NCBI GenBank assembly: GCA_902767175.1 | Contig: CACXGH010000209.1 | Span: 1 to 8,739, forward strand | Direction: 5' to 3' | Length of the DNA: 8,739 nucleotides | DNA from: an uncultured Ruminococcus sp. | GTDB taxonomy: Bacteria > Bacillota > Clostridia > Oscillospirales > Acutalibacteraceae | Part shown: positions 5,480 through 8,739 of the stretch, piece after piece | Layout of the letters: each line of letters begins with the position of its first letter | How positions within the stretch are numbered: the first letter of the stretch is position 1 | Program-made: the position numbers and the translations under genes | The notes under the pieces: model-generated | Told to the model about the DNA's origin: nothing | Databases searched by the model: none | The model's input: only the letters and a program-made list of their open reading frames with translations

Positions 5480-5488
5480 ATGGTTTAA
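5480..5488 (+). CDS. Two-codon leader ORF (MV) with a strong ribosome site
   Basis: GGGAGGTG (5466-5473) is one of the best ribosome sites in the window. Eight bases after its GGAGG core is ATG GTT TAA, a start-valine-stop. An ATG at 5475 lies only 3 nt after the same core and opens 47 codons of non-descript sequence overlapping the secreted gene in another frame. The real gene has its own AGGAGG at 5531-5536. The minimal ORF could meter ribosomes or stabilise the leader; it could also be a relic of a lost gene start. Confidence 0.3.
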   Translation: MV

Positions 5489-5544
5489 GGTAATAATTAT
5501 AAAATGCAGGAATATTATCTGTTTGACGAGAGGAGGAAATACAT

Positions 5545-7163
5545 TTGAAAACAAGAAAACAGAAAAGGATATTTGCCGCAATTATGACAGCAGCCGTTTT
5601 TATGGCATCGGGTTATAATGTTTTTGCAGTCACAGCAACGATTGAGGACAGCGTTTCAGATGAAACGGAAATGAGCGGAGTTTTTACCCTGCCCGATATT
5701 GTTTCATCTGCAGAAGCGGAAGAATACGGTTTGTAGGACGTAATTATTCTGTTGAGTCAAATCTGAGTACATTTGTCTTTGAGAATGCTGACGGAAACAA
5801 CACAATGAAAGTGTATTCGCATCCTGTCAAGTATAAAGATGAAAACGGTAAAGTTAAGGACATTACATTAGACCTTAAAGAGAATACTGACGGCAGCTTT
5901 TCAACAGCCGCTAACAGTATAATTACAACTTTTCCAAGAAATCTTTCCGAAGGAATATTGCTCACCTATGATGATATTTCCTTGAAAATGATACCTGACA
6001 TCGGAAATGATGAAATATTTAAAGGAACACAAACTTTAGAGAACTATACGGGTGTAAAATATGTAACATTTGCGTCCTGTCACAGTTCTACAAACAGCCC
6101 GACATTAACTATTACTTTCAATTACGGCGTTCAGGGAAATAAATACTATTCAAGGTTTGATCCTGATAAGGTGAATAATGAAATTATTCCTCCTTCACAG
6201 ACGCATCTTTTAAAGTACAGAATGAACTGCTACGGTTATTCGTTCTGTAATATAGTCAACGGAACCGTTAATACAGTTCCGGTGAATGGAGATGTCGGGT
6301 ACAAACAACAGCCGGGGGAGTTTTCAACGCAGAATAGAATAACAGATGTTAACAACAAATATTATTACATTTATCAACAAATTGAAACTAATCCGTATAT
6401 GACAAACGATGCATTTTCAGACGAATTTTATGACTTGATGTTGTGGGATGCAGAACGAATTGGGTACACCATTCAAGAGTATAGTTGGAATCCCGGTTCT
6501 ACAACCTTACCACAATATGGTTCAAACTCAAGATTAGTTGCAATGGTTTTCAATCGTTATGAATTTAGTTCGGATGGTTGGAATTTTCATTACTATATGC
6601 AGAATTCTGATGGTACATGGTCACATAAACCTGGATTAGATAACATCAGCAATTGTTCGATTTCTGATGGAGTAATCTTGACCAATGACAATATCTGGGA
6701 GAAGGCAAATCAGGGGGATTATTCGGGAGGAAATCTCAGATTTTTTATCATTACAAATAAATATGCGGTAATTGATTATCCGTTTACTCAAAAGGATTCT
6801 GCTTTCCCGTTCCATACTACTCAAGTTTCAACAGTATTTAAAGAAATAGCCGGTGAATATCCGGAAACGGCTGTTGATTATACGATCGGGCAGGAAAAAA
6901 GCTGCCGTGGTGATTTTGTAAAAGATACTGATGTGTTCCGCACTGTTCCGACCACTACAAAACAATTCGTCATTACTGCGCAGAGGTCTTCGTCCTTGCC
7001 TATGCAATGTAAGGTATATAATAACTCTGGATTTTTAGTTGCGTCGGCAAACTCATCATCAGGCAGTATAAGTCTTAATGTAAATATGACAGCAGGCAAT
7101 AAATATTATATTGCTTTTTCGGTAAGTGTTCTGCCAAGTAACTATACTTTCAAGGTTGAATAG
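5545..7163 (+). pseudogene. Secreted multidomain protein, about 539 aa, frame broken near 5730
   Basis: Frame one starts at TTG 5545 (AGGAGG 5531-5536). It encodes a Sec signal peptide (basic MKTRKQKR, hydrophobic stretch, likely cut after NVFA), then an acidic linker to TAG 5734-5736. The protein continues in another frame from TTT GTA GGA CGT: FVGRNYSVESNLSTFVFENA joins smoothly to the frame whose first ATG is 5805. One lost T in GGTTT restores a single 539-aa reading frame. Numbering from that ATG, residues 1-65 (VKYKDENGKVKDI, then SEGILLTYDDISLKMIP) resemble the N-terminal module of Firmicute DNRLRE/RHS-type surface proteins. Residues 135-325 hold NCYGYSF (Cys142), QQPGEFS and FHYYMQNSDGTWSHKPG (His262, His274), suggestive of a papain-like Cys/His fold but unproven. 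Residues 355-452 look like a PPC-type beta-sandwich. It is probably exported, acting at or outside the cell surface, and cotranscribed with the lipoprotein. If the break is a sequence error the gene is intact. Confidence 0.72.
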
Positions 7164-7174
7164 GAGATGATATT

Positions 7175-8563
7175 ATGAAAAAAAGGCTTTTATTACTGAT
7201 AATGTCCCTTTCACTCGCTGCGGGTGCAGCAGGCTGCGGCAGTCAGAGTGAAGGCAATAACAATACAAACAAAAATGAAGCCGTCAATAACAGTGTTGTT
7301 GAAGCAAGCGTAACGGCTGCGGAAGAAAAAAATGCGATTATTGTTACCGATGCCGAGCTTGAAGAGGTAAGAAGTGACTATCCGTTCCTCGAAAATTATC
7401 TGGTCAAGGAAATGGCGGAAATGAGAAAGAGCGGCAAGCTGAAAAGTACACCGTATCTCAATGCTCTTGAAAGAGGAGATGCAGATGCCTCAGCTCCGAG
7501 ACTGACTTATGATGATGTAGTTGAGATAGTCAAAAAATATAATTGTACTCCGAATCCGGGAGTCGGCTTGACGTATGATGAGTATGTAAGCTCAGGTCAG
7601 CAGGAAATTGACGGTGCTGCCTGCAGTGCCGCCGTTGCAGAAATAACTCAGATACAGGCATACCCCGATATGTTATTTGATATTGAATCAATGGAGTACG
7701 CTCCTGCAATCGAAGGTGCTGTGAAGTATTATCTTACCGATGATGAGGACCATATAGTCATTGTAACGGGAAGAAATATTGAAGTGCTTACATTCACAAA
7801 ACCGTACAAAATACGATTAGCTGTCGTTTTGGATAGAGATCATATTTATAAATCGCTCGAATATGTTGATGGAGTAAATCATGATCTGACAATGTTTAAA
7901 CCGTATACAGGAATCGAATACAGAGTACTGAGACAAAAGACAGAAAAGGCTCTTAAGGAGCATGGTGTTGAGGTGACGACCGGAATAAAGAACTATGCAT
8001 CGGCAGATGTGGGCGAGGAAGAAATGAAAATGAAAAATCCGACCCTCAGCGATGAACTGATAGCCCGGATCGTCGATATGAGAAAGAACGGTGAGGAGGT
8101 AATAACACCTTATCTCAATGCTGTAAACGCAGGAGAAAATGTCGGCAGACTGTCTTACAGTGATTTTACTCAGATAGTTGAAAACAGCGGATATCAGGGT
8201 CTGATTGGTTATAGCAGCAAGGTTTATCAAGAACTCAGAGAAGAAGAAGATATTATCGCCTGTGAAAAAATCATTAATGAAATAAATGCAGTTCAGAAAT
8301 ATCCTGACGCAGTTATTGACTTTGAGCAGATCACACCGTCTCTTTTGGGTAATATACCTAACGCTGTTCTCGTATATCTCACCGATGATCCCGGGCATAT
8401 AATATTTATAAGCGGTTACGGAATTCATGACCTGTCAGACGGTAAACTGACCACAGTTGCATCGGTGCAGACGAAAGCTGACTATATCAGTAAGACAGCA
8501 CCTTATTATGCTGATCTATACAGTGAAATCAGAGAGGAAACAAACAAGCTCACAACAGCATGA
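7175..8563 (+). CDS. Lipoprotein with two copies of an unrecognised domain, 462 aa
   Basis: A type II signal peptide (MKKRLLLLIM..., lipobox GAAGC) places the lipidated Cys at residue 21, so the mature protein is anchored on the outer face of the membrane. An Asn/Ser-rich linker (22-55) follows. Then come two related domains of about 130 aa, near 73-205 and 290-420. Matching landmarks are MRKSGKLKSTPYLNA (83-97) with MRKNGEEVITPYLNA (302-316), RLTYDDVVEIVK (109-120) with RLSYSDFTQIVE (325-336), and YLTDDEDHIVIVTG (186-199) with YLTDDPGHIIFISG (401-414). Between them is a linker region (206-289). I do not recognise the domain or a catalytic motif. ATG 7175 has AGGAG at 7162-7166 overlapping the previous stop, and the genes are 11 nt apart, so they are cotranscribed. 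A role as partner, anchor or inhibitor of the exported upstream protein is inference. Confidence 0.9.
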   Translation: MKKRLLLLIMSLSLAAGAAGCGSQSEGNNNTNKNEAVNNSVVEASVTAAEEKNAIIVTDAELEEVRSDYPFLENYLVKEMAEMRKSGKLKSTPYLNALERGDADASAPRLTYDDVVEIVKKYNCTPNPGVGLTYDEYVSSGQQEIDGAACSAAVAEITQIQAYPDMLFDIESMEYAPAIEGAVKYYLTDDEDHIVIVTGRNIEVLTFTKPYKIRLAVVLDRDHIYKSLEYVDGVNHDLTMFKPYTGIEYRVLRQKTEKALKEHGVEVTTGIKNYASADVGEEEMKMKNPTLSDELIARIVDMRKNGEEVITPYLNAVNAGENVGRLSYSDFTQIVENSGYQGLIGYSSKVYQELREEEDIIACEKIINEINAVQKYPDAVIDFEQITPSLLGNIPNAVLVYLTDDPGHIIFISGYGIHDLSDGKLTTVASVQTKADYISKTAPYYADLYSEIREETNKLTTA

Positions 8564-8610
8564 CAGCAGTTAAATCCCCATACAATTATTTTTCAAAATT
8601 GAACCAATAA

Positions 8611-8656
8611 ATCAAGGCACGGTAAACTCTTTGAAGAATACCGTGCCTTGATTTCT
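8611..8656 (+). terminator. Terminator of the lipoprotein operon
   Basis: ATCAAGGCACGGTA (8611-8624) pairs perfectly over 14 bp with 8639-8652, with a 14-base loop, followed by TTCTTATA. It stands about 50 nt after the lipoprotein stop codon. The nearly symmetrical flanks would allow some termination in the other direction as well. Confidence 0.75.
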
Positions 8657-8677
8657 TATAACAAGCGTCGATGTCCC

Positions 8678-8739
8678 CCGAGTCTCGCCTGCCGGCTCGG
8701 TCGGTGCTTCTGCCTTCGGCAGAGGTGTCCACCGGACAC
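8678..8739. repeat. Cluster of GC-rich hairpins at right edge
   Basis: Three hairpins follow each other: CCGAG/CTCGG (8678-8682 with 8696-8700), TCTGCC-TTC-GGCAGA (8709-8723) and GTGTCC-ACC-GGACAC (8725-8739). The last one ends exactly at the window boundary, so the element probably continues. Like the left-edge cluster it looks like an intergenic palindromic repeat unit, with markedly higher GC than the neighbouring spacer. Genome-wide repetition cannot be seen here. Confidence 0.4.

Noticed and set aside
5475..5618. 47-codon ORF from ATG 5475 overlapping the secreted gene
   Set aside because: The ribosome site is too close to this ATG, the frame has no coding character, and it overlaps the signal peptide of the real gene.
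7817..8428. Minus-strand ORF of 203 codons
   Set aside because: It lies opposite the lipoprotein gene, which has a signal peptide, ribosome site and repeated domains; the antisense frame has no such support.
1..8739. CRISPR array, tRNA genes, transposase or phage genes
   Set aside because: No regularly spaced repeats, no cloverleaf with TTCGAATC-type T-arm, and no recombinase, transposase or phage protein were seen.

Overview
The window looks like chromosome from an anaerobic Clostridia-type Firmicute, most likely Ruminococcus or a close relative. This rests on the strong GGAGG ribosome sites, frequent TTG starts, sigma-A type promoters, a DUF1292 (YrzB-like) gene, intrinsic terminators, and secreted and lipoprotein genes of gut-Clostridia style. 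The genus assignment is inference from style; no marker gene is present.

Left part (1-1942) is RNA-rich. GC-rich back-to-back hairpins occupy 3-76. A compact structured RNA of about 174 nt lies on the minus strand at 188-361. It has a long closing stem, tandem promoters and a downstream hairpin, and its size and layout fit 6S RNA. Next is a minus-strand DUF1292 gene (459-773) with its own promoter. From about 1029 to 1890 a strong promoter and a strong terminator bracket some 860 nt on the plus strand. This stretch has no credible protein gene but is dense in hairpins and long-range stems, and is best read as a large ornate non-coding RNA. It is the most interesting object here.

Middle part (2148-5372) is a metabolic operon. 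A promoter region carries a hairpin with alternative pairings and a four-codon leader ORF. The genes are an acyl-CoA synthetase-type AMP-forming ligase (TTG start), a small gene overlapping its end that is now split by a frameshift, and an iron-containing alcohol dehydrogenase, followed by a terminator. Ligase plus dehydrogenase suggests activation of a carboxylic acid and reduction of an aldehyde to an alcohol, but the substrate and the acyl-CoA reductase step are not visible.

Right part (5383-8655) is a cell-surface operon. A promoter set in TGTGA/TCACA dyads drives a secreted multidomain protein, whose reading frame is broken once near 5730, and a lipoprotein built of two copies of an unrecognised domain. 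The secreted protein's middle region has an NCYGY...FHYY...WSHKPG arrangement that could be a papain-like Cys/His site. A 14-bp-stem terminator ends the operon, and the window closes in another cluster of GC-rich hairpins.

Two separate genes carry single-base-type frame disruptions. They could be real decay, phase-like variation, or consensus errors in the assembly; the sequence alone cannot decide.
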